A stretch of DNA of 64,000 nt from Zygaena filipendulae (lineage: Eukaryota > Arthropoda > Insecta > Lepidoptera > Zygaenidae), in assembly GCA_907165275.2 (NCBI GenBank), contig CAJRBF020000004.1, forward strand, positions 682,001 to 746,000, in the 5' to 3' direction. Positions 9,225-20,073 of the stretch are shown one piece after another (within the stretch, counting starts at the first letter, position 1; each line of letters starts with the position of its first letter). The notes beneath the pieces are model-generated. The model made no database searches, had not been told where the DNA came from, and was given only the letters and a program-made list of their open reading frames with translations. The position numbers were made by a program, and so were the translations under genes.

Positions 9225-11596
9225 GGCAGGTGGAAATCCATCCGAAAGACAAAGAGAAGACAGCATTTACAACTGGCAAAGGGTTATGGCAGTTTAACGT
9301 TATGCCTTTCGGATTGTGCAACGCGCCAGCTACCTTTGAGCGTCTCATGGAGTGTGTACTGGCAGGGTTAGTGGGAGACGCCTGCCTAGTCTATCTGGAT
9401 GACGTCATCATCATGGGTCGAGACTTTGAAGATCACCTGCGGAATTTGGAGCAAGTCTTCGGAAAGATACGAGGTGCCAACTTAAAACTGAACCCGAAGA
9501 AGTGCCATCTGTTCAGTAATAAAGTCAATTACCTCGGCCACGTAATCACCAGCGAGGGAATCCAGACTGACCCGCAGAAAATTGAAGCAGTACAGAAGTG
9601 GCCAACTCCCAGAGATAAGACGGAAGTGCGAGCCTTCCTGGGACTATGCTCGTACTACAGGCGATTTGTTAAAGGATTTTCTGAAATCGCCAAACCGTTG
9701 CATCGCCTAACTGAAGAGAAACAGCCATTCTGTTGGGACGAAAGCTGCGAAGAATCCTTCCGAAAATTGAGGCAGTGTTTGTGTGAAACACCGATCTTAG
9801 GCTACCCTCAGACTTGCGGCCAGTTCATTGTCGACACAGATGCTAGCAACACGGCGATCGGTGGTGTTTTGTCTCAAAAACAAGGCGATAAAGAAGTCGT
9901 GATTGCTTATTTTAGCAAATCATTGTCGAAACCTGAACGGAACTACTGCGTGACGAGGAGGGAACTCTTGGCAGTGGTAAAGACGCTGCAACACTTCAAC
10001 AAATACCTCATCGGCAGACAGTTTACACTTCGCACTGATCACGCCGCCTTGAAGTGGTTACTTCAGTTCAAGAATCCAGAAGGTCAAGTTGCCAGATGGA
10101 TCGAACAACTCCAGGAGTTTGACTTCGTCACCGAACACCGTAGTGGGAAGGCCCATGGCAACGCTGACGCCCTCTCAAGAAGGCCATGCCCGGAAGATTG
10201 TAAGCATTGTTTCAAACAGGAGTCAAAAGAACTGGCTGTTAAGCTTACGAGAACGAGCCCTCCGGGACTGTGGCAAGATGAAGCCATGAGAGAAGCTCAG
10301 GAAGATGATGAAGACGTTCGACTCATCGTGGCTTGGAAAAAACGTAGTGCGGACAAACCAAAATGGGTTGAGGTCGCACCCACTAGCCCTGTCACTAAAG
10401 CCTATTGGGCCCAATGGGACAGCTTTGTTCTGCAGAACGGAATACTTTACCGAAAATGGGAGAAACCTAACGGCAGAGAGTTCCACCTTCAGTTAGTTGT
10501 TCCAAGGACCAGGGTGAAAGATGTTCTTCGTGAGATACATGATGGGGTTTCAGGTGGACATCTTGGCGTGAAGAGAACATTAATAAAAGTAAGGGAAAGG
10601 TTCTACTGGCTGCATTGTCGTGAGGATGTGCAGGAATGGTGCCGCAAATGTACCACTTGTGCTGCAGTCAAAGGTCCGTCAACTAGGACCCGCGGAAACC
10701 TCCAACTCTATAATGTTGGTGCGCCCTGGGAAAGAATTGCTGTTGACGTGGCTGGACCTTTTCCGGTGACCGAGTCAGGGAACAAGTACTTCTTGGTCGT
10801 CATGGATTATTTCACCAAGTGGCCGGAAGTGTTCGCCATACCTAATCAGGAAGCCACGACAGTAGCCTCCAAGTTGGTTGAGGAAGTGATATGTCGATTT
10901 GGTGTACCCTTGGAAATCCACTCAGATCAAGGAAGGAACTTCGAATCCCAGCTATTTCAGGAAATGTGCAAAATCTTGGGAATGCACAAGACGAGGACCA
11001 CGCCATATCACCCTCAGTCCGACGGCATGGTGGAGAGGTTTAACCAGACGCTAGAAAGGAATTTGGCGAAACTGGTTGATAAACACCAGAGAGATTGGGA
11101 CAAATTCATACCGCTGTTCCTACTCGCCTACAGAACATCTGAGCATGAGAGCACGAAGGCGACCCCAGCGTATGTGAATTTCGGTAGAGAACTACGGCTA
11201 CCAGTGGATTTACTGACAGGCGGACCTCCAGATGACCCCCAATCGAAGCAGGACTACGTCTCCGATCTACGGGAGAAAATGCAGGACGTCTATGCTTTGG
11301 TTCGAGAGCATGGTTTGCAGTCAAGCGAGAACATGAAGACGAGATATGACCGGAGGGCGAATACAAGTGGTTTTGAGGAGGGATCACTTGTATGGCTACA
11401 CAATCCTATCCGTCGAAAGGGAAAATCTCCGAAATTACAGACTCGATGGGAAGGCCCGTACAAGGTTGTTACCCGGATGAATGACGTGACGTATCGGATT
11501 CAACGTCAACCAAGGGGAGCTTTCAAAATAGTGCACATCGACCGCTTAGCACGTTATCAAGGCAGCAATAGTGACGCTCGGGACGAGCATCTCTAA
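9225..11596 (+). pseudogene. Gypsy1 pol, downstream part: reverse transcriptase, RNase H and integrase
   Basis: The frame picks up in register after the fold-back duplication and is open to the stop at 11594-11596. Reverse transcriptase has FGLCNAPATFERLM and the catalytic box VYLDDVIIMG near 9391. RNase H has FIVDTDASNTAIGGVLS and LRTDHAALKWL. The integrase zinc domain has HLGVKRTLIKVRERFYW and CRKCTTC. The core triad lies in IAVDVAGPF, IHSDQGRNFES and SDGMVERFNQTLE. The C-terminus has a GPY/F-type module (TRWEGPYKVV). No chromodomain or envelope follows. Apart from the transposon insertion pol looks intact. Confidence 0.94.
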
Positions 11597-11607
11597 GAAG
11601 GGGGCAG
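11596..11607 (+). other. Gypsy1 polypurine tract
   Basis: AGAAGGGGGCAG directly precedes the 3' LTR and would prime plus-strand DNA synthesis. Confidence 0.8.
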
Positions 11608-12010
11608 TGTCGCGGTCGAGCTAGATTAATAGCGCGCAATGTATGCAAAACGCGCAATGCATACAAAACACGCAATGTAAAGCAAACACATTGGAGTAGC
11701 GAATTCGATAGAAGTTCTATTCTAGAAACGTTCGGGAGAGTGGCTAGTAAAACACATCGGACTCGAACGTTCTAGAGCCCCGTTCGGTTGGGTATATAAA
11801 CGGCGCAACCGAACCGGACGGGCAGTTCAGTTTGAGCTTTCGAAGCGATAACTACGAGTGAATCTTGAGCGATACCTGCGACTACCTGCGACCTTGGCGA
11901 GACTATTGGACTTCGAGATCTGTCGTTTAGTGTTTGTGTTGCGATACCTAGACCTAGTGTTTTTGTAAAGTTAGTGTTAAACTCCGAATAAAGAACCCTA
12001 GCACGTAACA
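11608..12010 (+). repeat. Gypsy1 3' LTR
   Basis: This is 403 bp, matching the 5' LTR at all but one position by eye. It carries the same TATA box, initiator, heat-shock-like palindromes and AATAAA. It is followed by the ATAT duplication and LINE B sequence. Confidence 0.96.
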
Positions 12011-12407
12011 ATATAATATAATAATAAATGTAGACTAATAATATAAATATGTTAGGGTGCATCGCCAACCCCATGCCAGCGCCGACCCCCGCGACGTTAT
12101 TGCAACGCAATAAGGACGCGGATCGCCCGCACCGACCTACGGCTGACCATACATAAATAAAGATGAATAAAAAGATAAATGTAATATAATACATAAAAAT
12201 ACACATATATATATAAAATAATTCTATGACGTGTATTAACAGTAAAGGCACCATAAAAGTATGTAGGTAGAAATAAATTACAATACGTTCCGACTTACCG
12301 CAAAAACAAACACTAAGTAAAATAAAAGAGCAAAAAACACATAACAAAAAATACCAAAAATCGTGAAAAGAGAACATTGATGCCAGAAAACTGTATAACT
12401 TATTGAG
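12011..12407 (-). other. LINE B ORF1-ORF2 linker, no gene
   Basis: This non-coding part of LINE B continues at 4156-4048 on the other side of Gypsy1, giving about 0.5 kb of linker in total. A GC-rich patch is at 12056-12150; the rest is A/T-rich. I see no supported reading frame. Confidence 0.6.
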
Positions 12408-13328
12408 TCATGATATTTTATTTAGATCACTTGCAGAACGAATAAAAATAACCGGAGAATTATCATTCTTGCGGGCAAATATTTTTCCGTCGCGTACCCA
12501 GACATATTTACAGTCCTCTGCCGCCCGTTTTTTACGTGCTTGAAGATAGAGGAGCTTGTTGGAGGGCGTGAGGTGCTCGTTAACATAAATTCTCATGGGT
12601 TCGCCAGATACTAATAATCCTATGTCCGATGTGGTAATCATCTTCTTAGCGCGCACACCGGAAATTATCGAGTCCCTAAGCATGTGAGATTTCAACTTTA
12701 TAATAATGTTTCGCGGTCGGTTCGTTTTCTTCGATCGAGGTTGAGATCGCGATATGTATTCAATATCGTGCGATGAGATATCGATATTAACAAATTTTGC
12801 GATTTTTATCATGTAAGTAACCAAATTTTCATTTGTTCGGTCTGGAATACCAGAAATCTCAAGATTTTGAAGACGATCTCGCTGAAGTAATGAATTCATC
12901 TCGGATTCGAGATTAAAAATCTTATCATTTAACCCATCCAAATGAGAAGAATTTGTTTGAGAAATTAATTCAATAACTTCGGTGCGTTTAACGAGGTCAT
13001 TGTGTTCGGCGGTCAACTTTTCTTGTTTCCCGCTCACCTGTCTTAATTCTGAGCTAATCAGTTGGAGATCATTTCTTATATCCGCCTTAAAATCATTATG
13101 GAGACTAGTAAGTTTAGAGTCGAGTTCCTGCTTAAACACCTGGAAGCGGGTAGCAAATTCGTTGGTGAATTTTTCGAGTAATTCTTCCACGTTCACCTCT
13201 TCGCGAGCTCTTTTATGAGTGCGACGCTGACTATTAACATATTCCATGTTGTCACCGATAGACAAGTCAGGTTCGGAATTAGATATTGATGAATATCTCG
13301 AAGTAGGCGACGATTTAGTATTCGCCAT
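12408..13328 (-). CDS. LINE B ORF1 protein with FP25K-like C-terminal domain
   Basis: This 306-residue RNA-binding ORF1 protein has a polar N-terminus, a long coiled coil (about residues 45-145) and a C-terminal domain resembling the baculovirus FP25K family. That domain contains LEISGIPDRTNENL, RPRNIIIKLKSHMLRDSII, YVNEHLTPSNKLLYLQARK and YVWVRDGKIFARKND. No CCHC knuckle is present. The start is the ATG at 13326-13328 and the frame is open throughout, unlike ORF2. Similar proteins are encoded by LINE C and LINE D. The role in RNP formation is inferred from LINE biology. Confidence 0.85.
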   Translation of the reverse strand: MANTKSSPTSRYSSISNSEPDLSIGDNMEYVNSQRRTHKRAREEVNVEELLEKFTNEFATRFQVFKQELDSKLTSLHNDFKADIRNDLQLISSELRQVSGKQEKLTAEHNDLVKRTEVIELISQTNSSHLDGLNDKIFNLESEMNSLLQRDRLQNLEISGIPDRTNENLVTYMIKIAKFVNIDISSHDIEYISRSQPRSKKTNRPRNIIIKLKSHMLRDSIISGVRAKKMITTSDIGLLVSGEPMRIYVNEHLTPSNKLLYLQARKKRAAEDCKYVWVRDGKIFARKNDNSPVIFIRSASDLNKIS

Positions 13329-13618
13329 GATGAGTCAGTAGGTATTTGGTGATATGAACACTATACGCGCACACACGCGCCTATACAACACGCTGCTACT
13401 CGCTTGACAGATCGCGGCACTAATCAGCGGAGCCAGAACAGGACGCGTGTATATTTCCGAAAGAGATGAATTAACAGACACTAATTTCATTTACAGAGAA
13501 CTATGCACTCTAAGTGTACAACCATACGGCACACAGTGGAATACTATAATTATAAATATTTAGAAATAATTTTGCGACACGTCTGCTTTCGACGGCAGCC
13601 ACGGGCGAAAAAAAAAAA
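13329..13618 (-). other. LINE B 5' leader
   Basis: This is the 290-base leader before ORF1, ending at the A-run 13608-13618 next to the TTAAT duplication. An internal promoter is expected for this class, but no clear motif was identified. Confidence 0.6.
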
Positions 13619-14504
13619 TTAATATATTTATTAATGATCTCCCTGAGTGTTTTTTTGACTCTTCACCATTAATGTTTGCGGACGATCTAAAAATTACCCG
13701 CGTTATAAATTCCCAAGCGGATACATTATTACTTCAGAACGATATTGACAGACTTATTGACTGGTGTACTAAAAATTAAATGCAACTAAATGTTGAAAAG
13801 TGCGCTCAAATCAGTTTTACTCGAAAAATTAACTCGACCGACTATAATTATAGAATGAATGGGGTAGAACTAAGTAAAACGGAGGTTGTTAGGGATCTTG
13901 GTGTTCTACTTGACCAGAAATTGACATTCATACCGCACATGGACAGTATTATTAAAAAAGCCTCAAAGACTTTGGGGTTTGTGATCAGGATCACAAAGCC
14001 ATTCCGAAACCCTAAAACTAAAATTTGCCTGTATAATTGCCTTGTACGGAGCCTGCTGGAATACTGTGTGTCTGTGTGGCGCCCTCACTATGCTACACAT
14101 ACACACATAGGTTGGAACGTATCCAGAAACGCTTTTTAAACCATTTAGCATATTTCACGGGAAATTCCAGGAGGCTTGAAAGTTATAATGTTCGGTTGCA
14201 GACTTTTAAGTTGGAGTCGTTACAGAAGCGTAGAATTTCTTCTGATCTGATCCTACTTTACAAGCTTTTAAGAAACAAAATTGATTGCCCTGAACTTTTG
14301 TCTAAATTTTACTTTAAAATTCCACTTCGACGCCCCAGACTTCATGTAAATCTCCTTAGCATCCCACTCCGAAAAACAGTCTCAGGTTCAAACTCCCCTA
14401 TCCCAAGACTGTGCCGTTCATACAATAATCATAAGAATCAACTAGACATATTCGGTGCATCACTACCTAAATTTAAGAGGCAAGTCCGAGCGCTACCTGA
14501 GTGA
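13619..14504 (+). pseudogene. LINE A reverse transcriptase, downstream fragment
   Basis: This is the continuation of the gene at 1-312. It begins with FINDLPECFF, followed by MFADDLKITRV (catalytic FADD box), an in-frame TAA at 13777-13779, SKTEVVRDLGVLLDQKL and SLLEYCVSVWRPHY. It then shifts frame near 14100 inside a TACACA run. The last part (RLERIQKRFLNHLAYF, RRISSDLILLYKLLRNK) ends at the TGA at 14502-14504. One nonsense codon and one frameshift, plus LINE B, disable it. Confidence 0.9.
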
Positions 14505-14757
14505 AATATCCTTCTGCAGTTAGTTGCTTTTGTGATATTATCCAAGCCAATTCCTACGTTCTTTTACTATTAAGTTACTATTTTCATTATGTATAATACC
14601 TTTATTGCCTTCTTTAAAATTGCATGTAGTGTTTACCTATAAAAGTTGTACACTTAGATTTAAACTATTTTCTGTTAATATAGATATAAGATGTTCTGGT
14701 GTATTAACTGCTGGTAGACCAATAAATAAAAATAAAAATAAAATAAAATAATAAATC
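14505..14757 (+). other. LINE A 3' UTR and A-rich tail
   Basis: This is non-coding sequence ending in an A-rich run (14721-14757, AATAAATAAAAATAAAAATA type), the tail of LINE A. LINE C begins at the next base with its ORF1 ATG. Confidence 0.7.
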
Positions 14758-15662
14758 ATGTCTTCTATACATAGGACACCTCCAAATGTACTATCCACCG
14801 ATTTATCGTATTCCGCTTTAAATCAGTCTTCTTCAGCGCCAGATCTGAGCAATTCTCAGGATATCTCAAATATAACGCTTCGGCCACTCAAGCGTAGGCA
14901 GGGAGACATGGATATTGACACAGATGTGTTTATTTCCAAATTTCAAGAAATGTTTGGTACCTGGCAGGCAAATCAGGATACAAAATTTGAGAATCTTCTA
15001 GTTTCTGTAAATACAATAAAGGATCAAAATACCCGAATATCTAGTGCTATAGAATTCATGTCAAACCAATTCGAAGAGATGAAAAAAAAGTGGAACTTTT
15101 GGAAAGAGAGAAGAAGGATCATTGCAGGTATATCCAGCAGTTGGAGGGCAGAATTGATGTTTTGGAGAGAATCTCAAGGACATCGTGTGTTGAGTTGCGT
15201 AATGTGCCAGTCAACCAACAAGAAACCACACAAGATTTATGCAACATGGTTGTTGACCTAGGTAATCTTTTACAGGTGCCAATTACGGTTGAAAATATTA
15301 AAAACATTTATAGAAGAAACACTAAGAATATTTCCAATAAGCCGATTATCTTTGAGCTTACCTCAGTACTCATAAAAGACAAAATGCTTACCTCATTTAA
15401 AGCACGTAACAAGCAAACCCATAAACTAAACACCACGGATCTTAAAATAAAGGGTCAATCGCAAACTTTGTACATGTCTGATTATCTTACACCGAAACTG
15501 AGTAAGCTTTATTTCATGGCAAGAGAATTTTCGAAGCAGAATGAATATTCTTTCTGTTGGTATGCCCACGGTGCTATATACTTGCGCAAGAGACAAGGGG
15601 ATCCAGCTACTCGTATTTATAATGAGGAAGATTTGAGGAATATGTCAGCTAACAAGAAATGA
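14758..15662 (+). pseudogene. LINE C ORF1 protein, FP25K-like, one frameshift
   Basis: The first part (ATG at 14758) has a serine-rich N-terminus and a helical region to about residue 110. At an eight-A run near 15080 the frame shifts by one, and the remainder (through 15662) has a coiled coil (YIQQLEGRIDVLERISR) and the FP25K-like domain. That domain contains VELRNVPVNQQETTQD, KPIIFELTSVLIKDKM, YMSDYLTPKLSKLYFMARE and YSFCWYAHGAIYLRKRQG. The order matches LINE B and LINE D ORF1. The break in a homopolymer could be mutation or an assembly error. Confidence 0.85.
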
Positions 15663-16112
15663 CTACTTTTTTGTAAAAACGGCGATACTAAGCAAGCTGA
15701 AATGAAATATTGTGTTTATTGTTTGCATATTTATAACTTATTAACTATCTATAACTACTTTGTTCATTTAAAGTTTATTCTTACACACCTCCCATACAAG
15801 TCATATAAAAAAACCTATAATACTTACGAAAAATACTTTCAGGTACTCATCCCTTACACAAATACAAAAAATACTACACTTTCCCAACTATTGAGTGTGG
15901 CGAAATCCATAATTGTTTGTACGTGTATTTATAGCTATAATCATAATTATTATAACTTCCTATCTCACAAATATAAAAAGAAGGCAGAAATTTTTTGCAT
16001 GTACATGATGATATTACCTATCAAAAATTTTTGGAATCCAAATACCTTTTTGGTCTTGTTTCTTTTCGTTTCTAATATTAAAATATCTAAATAACTACAA
16101 TAGTATATATAA
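15663..16112 (+). other. LINE C ORF1-ORF2 linker
   Basis: This is A/T-rich sequence between the two ORFs. A 130-codon open stretch (15702-16094) has low-complexity composition and no family match that I can see, and the equivalent place in LINE D has a different unrelated open stretch. I treat it as untranslated linker. Confidence 0.6.
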
Positions 16113-16900
16113 ATGGAACTATTAGATCACATTGATCAATTTGAACTAACGGAAACTTATAGCTGTGAACCTGAAAGATGTGAATCAATAGTCAAAAATC
16201 CCAAAAGTTATTTAAAAATACTACAGCAAAATATTCGTAGCATAAACAAAAATTTTACCGGTCTTTCAGTTCTTTTACGGCGTTTGGGTAGTTTTGATTG
16301 TGATGTCATTGTCTTAAGCGAATGCTGGCTTTCTTTTGCTGATAAAAATTTGCCTACTATAAATGGTTTTACTAGTTGTTGTACTACATTTAATCATAAT
16401 CAAAATGACGGAGTTGTTGTGTATGTAAAGAATGGTTTGGTATTTAGGATTGAGGAACCACAGCTATCTGATGCAAATTGTATAGTGTTGAAATTTGGTT
16501 GTGACACAGTTGTTATCTCCATCTACAGACCACATTGTTTCTTGGCTATAGACAATTTCTTGCACTCTTTAAGTTCCCTGTTGGCAAAATTGACAAGTTT
16601 CAAGAATATTGTTTTAGTGGGTGACATAAATATTAATTTATTGGATTCAAATCCGGTAACTAGTAATTATATTGAACTGCTAGCCTTCTACGGTATGATT
16701 CCGGCACATAACATTCCGACAAGAGCTAAAAGTTGTCTTGATCATGTAATATTAAAAACTGTATCACCTTCTATTACTTTTATTCTACAGTCAGCCATTA
16801 CAGATCACGAGGCAATATTGTTTTGTCTTGAAAACAAATCTGCTAATCTCTCTAATAACAGAAAAGTATTTAATAGGATTAACTTAGATAAATTAAATTT
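16113..16900 (+). pseudogene. LINE C ORF2, endonuclease domain
   Basis: The ATG at 16113 starts ORF2. Endonuclease blocks in order are LKILQQNIRSINKNF, CDVIVLSECWLSF, NDGVVVYVKNGL, NIVLVGDININLL and SAITDHEAILFCL, giving a complete apurinic-type nuclease that nicks the target. The frame then meets LINE E at 16901, whose C-terminal sequence is fused in frame to make a chimeric 322-residue open frame ending at 17081. That fusion is accidental. Confidence 0.88.
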
Positions 16901-17520
16901 CAAATTTAATGCTGCAAAAATTTGGAACGATCTACCCCCACCTATGAAAAAAAAAACAGGTACAGGCACCTTTAAATTGAAGTACAAGTCAGCACTATTA
17001 AAACGACAGACTGCTGCAGAAGACCTGAAGCTACCTTACTGGAATACTTTAAGCGTTAAAGACTTTTTTACAAGTAAATAATAAACCCTACATATAATCG
17101 TATCTGGCTAATTTTTAAACACACGCACAAACACACACACGCACACACACACACACACACACACACTCACGCACGCACCTTTGCAAACACGCATGCGCAC
17201 ATAGCCTTTTCTTTTTAAATTTCAAAATTATTTTTGTTTATTTCTTTGTTGCTGTAATTTATTTTAATTTATAATCTATATCTAATAATAATTTTAATTC
17301 TCATAGTTAATGTTGGCATTTCAACAAATGAGTTCTGAATTGCATGAGCCCTCTGTACTCCAGAGGGGAGTGATTGAAAACCAGCGCTGCTCGGGACCTA
17401 GGTCACGAGTAGCTCACGCTGAATCACTTCCTTTTGCCTAGAATAATTGACTAAGTTTAATTTTTATTTTTTTTGTACACCTTCTTGACGGCAATAAACA
17501 ATTTTATTATTATTATTATT
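16901..17520 (+). mobile_element. LINE E, 5'-truncated LINE inserted in LINE C
   Basis: This keeps only the last 60 codons or so of an ORF2 (AAKIWNDLPPPMKKKTGTG, VKDFFTSK, stop at 17079-17081), a 3' UTR with ACACAC-type repeats (about 17115-17190), the signal AATAAA near 17493 and a (TTA)n tail. ATTT flanks it at 16897-16900 and 17521-17524. Removing it reunites the endonuclease with the rest of ORF2 to within one base. Confidence 0.82.
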
Positions 17521-17524
17521 ATTT

Positions 17525-19681
17525 GAGGACTGTGAAAAGCTCGACCTTGATTTGATTTACGAATCTGATGATCCAAATATTGCAACAGACTTCTTTATTG
17601 ATAATCTACAGAGAATCATTGTTAAAAATACAGCAATAATTAAGCCTCCGAGAAGCAAAACCACACTTAAGCCCTGGATTACCATTGGTTTGCTGCGATG
17701 CATAAGGCACAGAGATAGATTGCACGCAAAGGTGAAAAAAGAGCCCCATAATGATATACTGTTGATAACATATAAACGATATAGAAATTATTGTAATAAT
17801 ATCTTGAAAAATTGTAAAAGACAGTTTGAAAAAGAAGAGATTACCGCAGCCAAGGGCAATAACAGAAAGCTGTGGGAAACGATTAAAAATGTTACTTATT
17901 TACATAAAGCTAAAGATAATACCCATGAACTTCTATACATTACTGACTCTCGTGAAAACTCAGCTAACGAAGTAAATAAATTTTTTGCGGATATTGGTGT
18001 TGAGCTTGCCAGTAGAATTCCATCCAATATAGTTAGTTCGCACTCTGCTGTTTTGGGTGTAGAAGAAAACTTACGTACTTCTAATTCTCTGGTACTTTTT
18101 GAGACTAGTCGTGAGGAAGTTGAGAAAATTATTATGAATCTCAAGTCGAACTCTGCTGCAGGGTGGGACGGTATCTCTACCAAGACTTTAAAATCAATAA
18201 AAAATCTTATTTCCGATCATCTCACTTATTTAATAAATCTCTGCCTACTTAAAAGCGTCTTTCCTCTTGCTTTTAAACAATCAATAATTGTACCAATACA
18301 CAAAGGAGGGAGGAGAGACTGTGTCAATAACTTCCGACCGATTTCTCTATTACCTGCGTTATCAAAAGTCATTGAAAAAATTATTAATAATAGGTTAATT
18401 CAGTACTTAGAAAAAAACAAAATATTATCTGACTCTCAATTTGGTTTTAGAGCTGGCAGATCAACTGAAGCTGCGGTCCATCATCTCACTGATTTTATTG
18501 TCAAGAAACTAGATAAAAAAATGAAATGTTTGACTATATTCCTTGACCTTGCGAAGGCATTTGACACAGTCTCTCATCCTATACTGTTATCAAAGCTTGA
18601 AAGTGTTGGAGTCAGAGGCAAACAACTCCTATTACTTGAAAATTATTTGTTAAATCGCACCCAAAGAGTAAAAATAGGTGACGTCTTGAGTGATGATGCT
18701 GATATAGTTCTAGGCGTCCCTCAGGGTAGTATACTTGGTCCCACACTATTTCTCTGTTACATAAATGGGTTATGTGAACTCAAGCTTGAAAATTGTAAGA
18801 TTATATCATACGCAGATGATACATCTCTAACTTTCTATGGTGATACTTGGGACCAGGTATTTAACTTAGCACAGAGGGGTTTTGATGTTGTGTATAGATG
18901 GCTGGCGGCAAATTATCTTACCCTGAATACCGAAAAGACCGTATTTGTTGCTTTTTCTATTAGGAATCCACCTTATGAACCTTGCGATAAGTATTGTATC
19001 TATGCACACAGCTGTGTCTCTTATAATATAAACAACTGTTGTTGCCCAGTCATTAAGAATACTAATGCTGTCAAGTACTTGGGTGTAATAATTGATAGTA
19101 ATCTGACATTTAAGGAACATATACAGAGCTTAACTAAAAAGGTACGTAAATTGGCGTATGTATTTAAACAGCTGAGACATATCTCTGACGTCAAGGTGAT
19201 GAATATGGTTTACCTGGCATTATGCCAATCTATTTTGTCTTATTGTATTTCTTCATGGGGAGGGGCTGCAAAAACTCACATGCTAGGACTTGAAAGGTCC
19301 CAAAGGTTAATTCTGAAAATATGTTTGTGGAAGCCACGTCTATTCCCAACTTTAAGTTTATATAAAGAGAGTAAAGCTTTAACAGTAAGACAGTTGTATA
19401 TTTTATCGGTAGTTCTAAAACAGCATTCTAGTTTGGTGTTCACTGATTCTCATCCGGGATTGAGCAAGCGCCGCCAGCACGCCTTCTGTCAGATCGACAA
19501 TTTTAGTACTGCATTTGCATGCAGATTCTTTTGCTTCCAGGGTAGTAGGCTTTATAACTGGATTCACAGACTGTTTAATGTGTACCCCATGACTAGAAGA
19601 GAATGCAAGAAAACTGCGATTGACTGGTTACTCTCACTCAGTTACGAAGACACTGAAAGATTGCTGGAGGTTGGATTTTGA
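17525..19681 (+). pseudogene. LINE C ORF2, reverse transcriptase and C-terminal region
   Basis: Open from the LINE E junction to the TGA at 19679-19681. It starts EDCEKLDLDLIYESDD and continues KPWITIGLLRCIRHRDRLH. Reverse transcriptase blocks are SNSAAGWDGISTKTLK, NNFRPISLLPALSKVIEK, QFGFRAGRSTEAAVHHL, IFLDLAKAFDTVSHP, GVPQGSILGPTLFLCYING and the catalytic YADDTSLTF. The C-terminal region has a cysteine cluster (YNINNCCCPVI) and the blocks YLGVIIDSNLTF and CISSWGGAAKTHMLGLERS. The gene is intact over this length; the nested LINE and the ORF1 break disable the element. Confidence 0.93.
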
Positions 19682-19811
19682 CTCACCCTTATTTGGTACT
19701 TGGATAAATTAGTGCTTAATAGCTCAATTTTTGTTCTCTTGAATTTGATAGTTCGACGAACTCGCTGGCTCACTCACTCACGTACCTGCTACTTATACTG
19801 ACACGCGCACA

Positions 19812-19878
<67 letters not shown>

Positions 19879-20073
19879 TATAGGTATTAAGACTGTATGT
19901 TACAAGTTAAGTTCGTTTTCTGAGAGGGGGCCAGGAGTCCTATAATACAGGGTTTACCTAGTTTAGGCTCCTGTCTCCCACAAAGTATGCTCTTTACTTC
20001 TAAAACTTTTTATTTGTAACAACTATATGTATTTACTTGTGGGAGAAATAAAGATAATTATTATTATTATTAG
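19682..20073 (+). other. LINE C 3' UTR
   Basis: Non-coding. It contains an (AC)n microsatellite (listed), AATAAA at 20047 and a (TTA)n tail to 20072. Confidence 0.75.
19811..19877 (+). repeat. (AC)n microsatellite
   Basis: An almost uninterrupted run of CA dinucleotides of about 65 bases within the 3' UTR of LINE C. Shorter or less regular CA-rich tracts occupy the same place in LINE E and LINE D. Confidence 0.95.

Larger units (their letters stand above)
4157..12010 (+). mobile_element. Gypsy1, complete Ty3/Gypsy LTR retrotransposon carrying a nested fold-back element
   Basis: Two 403-bp direct LTRs (4157-4559 and 11608-12010) bound the element, with TG...CA ends and the target duplication ATAT at 4153-4156 and 12011-12014. 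Reading between them finds gag, a pol frame in the order protease, reverse transcriptase, RNase H, integrase, and a polypurine tract. No envelope frame is present. Without the 2370-bp fold-back insertion and its 4-bp duplication it is 5480 bp, a normal size. It sits in the ORF1-ORF2 linker of LINE B, in the opposite orientation. LTR near-identity implies a very recent insertion. Confidence 0.96.
313..13618 (-). mobile_element. LINE B, full-length jockey/CR1-type retrotransposon, interrupted by Gypsy1
   Basis: This non-LTR element lies on the minus strand inside LINE A. Its poly(A) end appears as T-rich sequence from 313, and its 5' end is at 13618. The target duplication TTAAT is at 308-312 and 13619-13623, and removing the insertion brings LINE A back to an LFNIFIND reading. 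Without Gypsy1 it is about 5.4 kb. Parts in transcription order are a 5' leader, ORF1 (13328-12408), a linker holding Gypsy1, ORF2 (4047 to about 1148) and a 3' UTR. ORF1 is open; ORF2 has frameshifts, so it is not autonomous now. Confidence 0.9.
14758..20073 (+). mobile_element. LINE C, jockey/CR1-type retrotransposon, split by a second LINE
   Basis: The order is ORF1 (14758-15662, frameshifted), a linker, the ORF2 endonuclease (16113-16900), a nested LINE E (16901-17520), the rest of ORF2 (17525-19681), a 3' UTR with an (AC)n tract, and a (TTA)n tail (about 20049-20072). The left boundary coincides with the ORF1 start codon, so there is no 5' UTR: the copy was truncated almost exactly at the ATG, or the family has a very short leader. 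It is related to LINE D, in which both frames are open. Confidence 0.88.

Noticed and set aside
15702..16094. A 130-codon open frame between LINE C ORF1 and ORF2.
   Set aside because: Low-complexity, A/T-driven composition, no counterpart in LINE D and no family resemblance.
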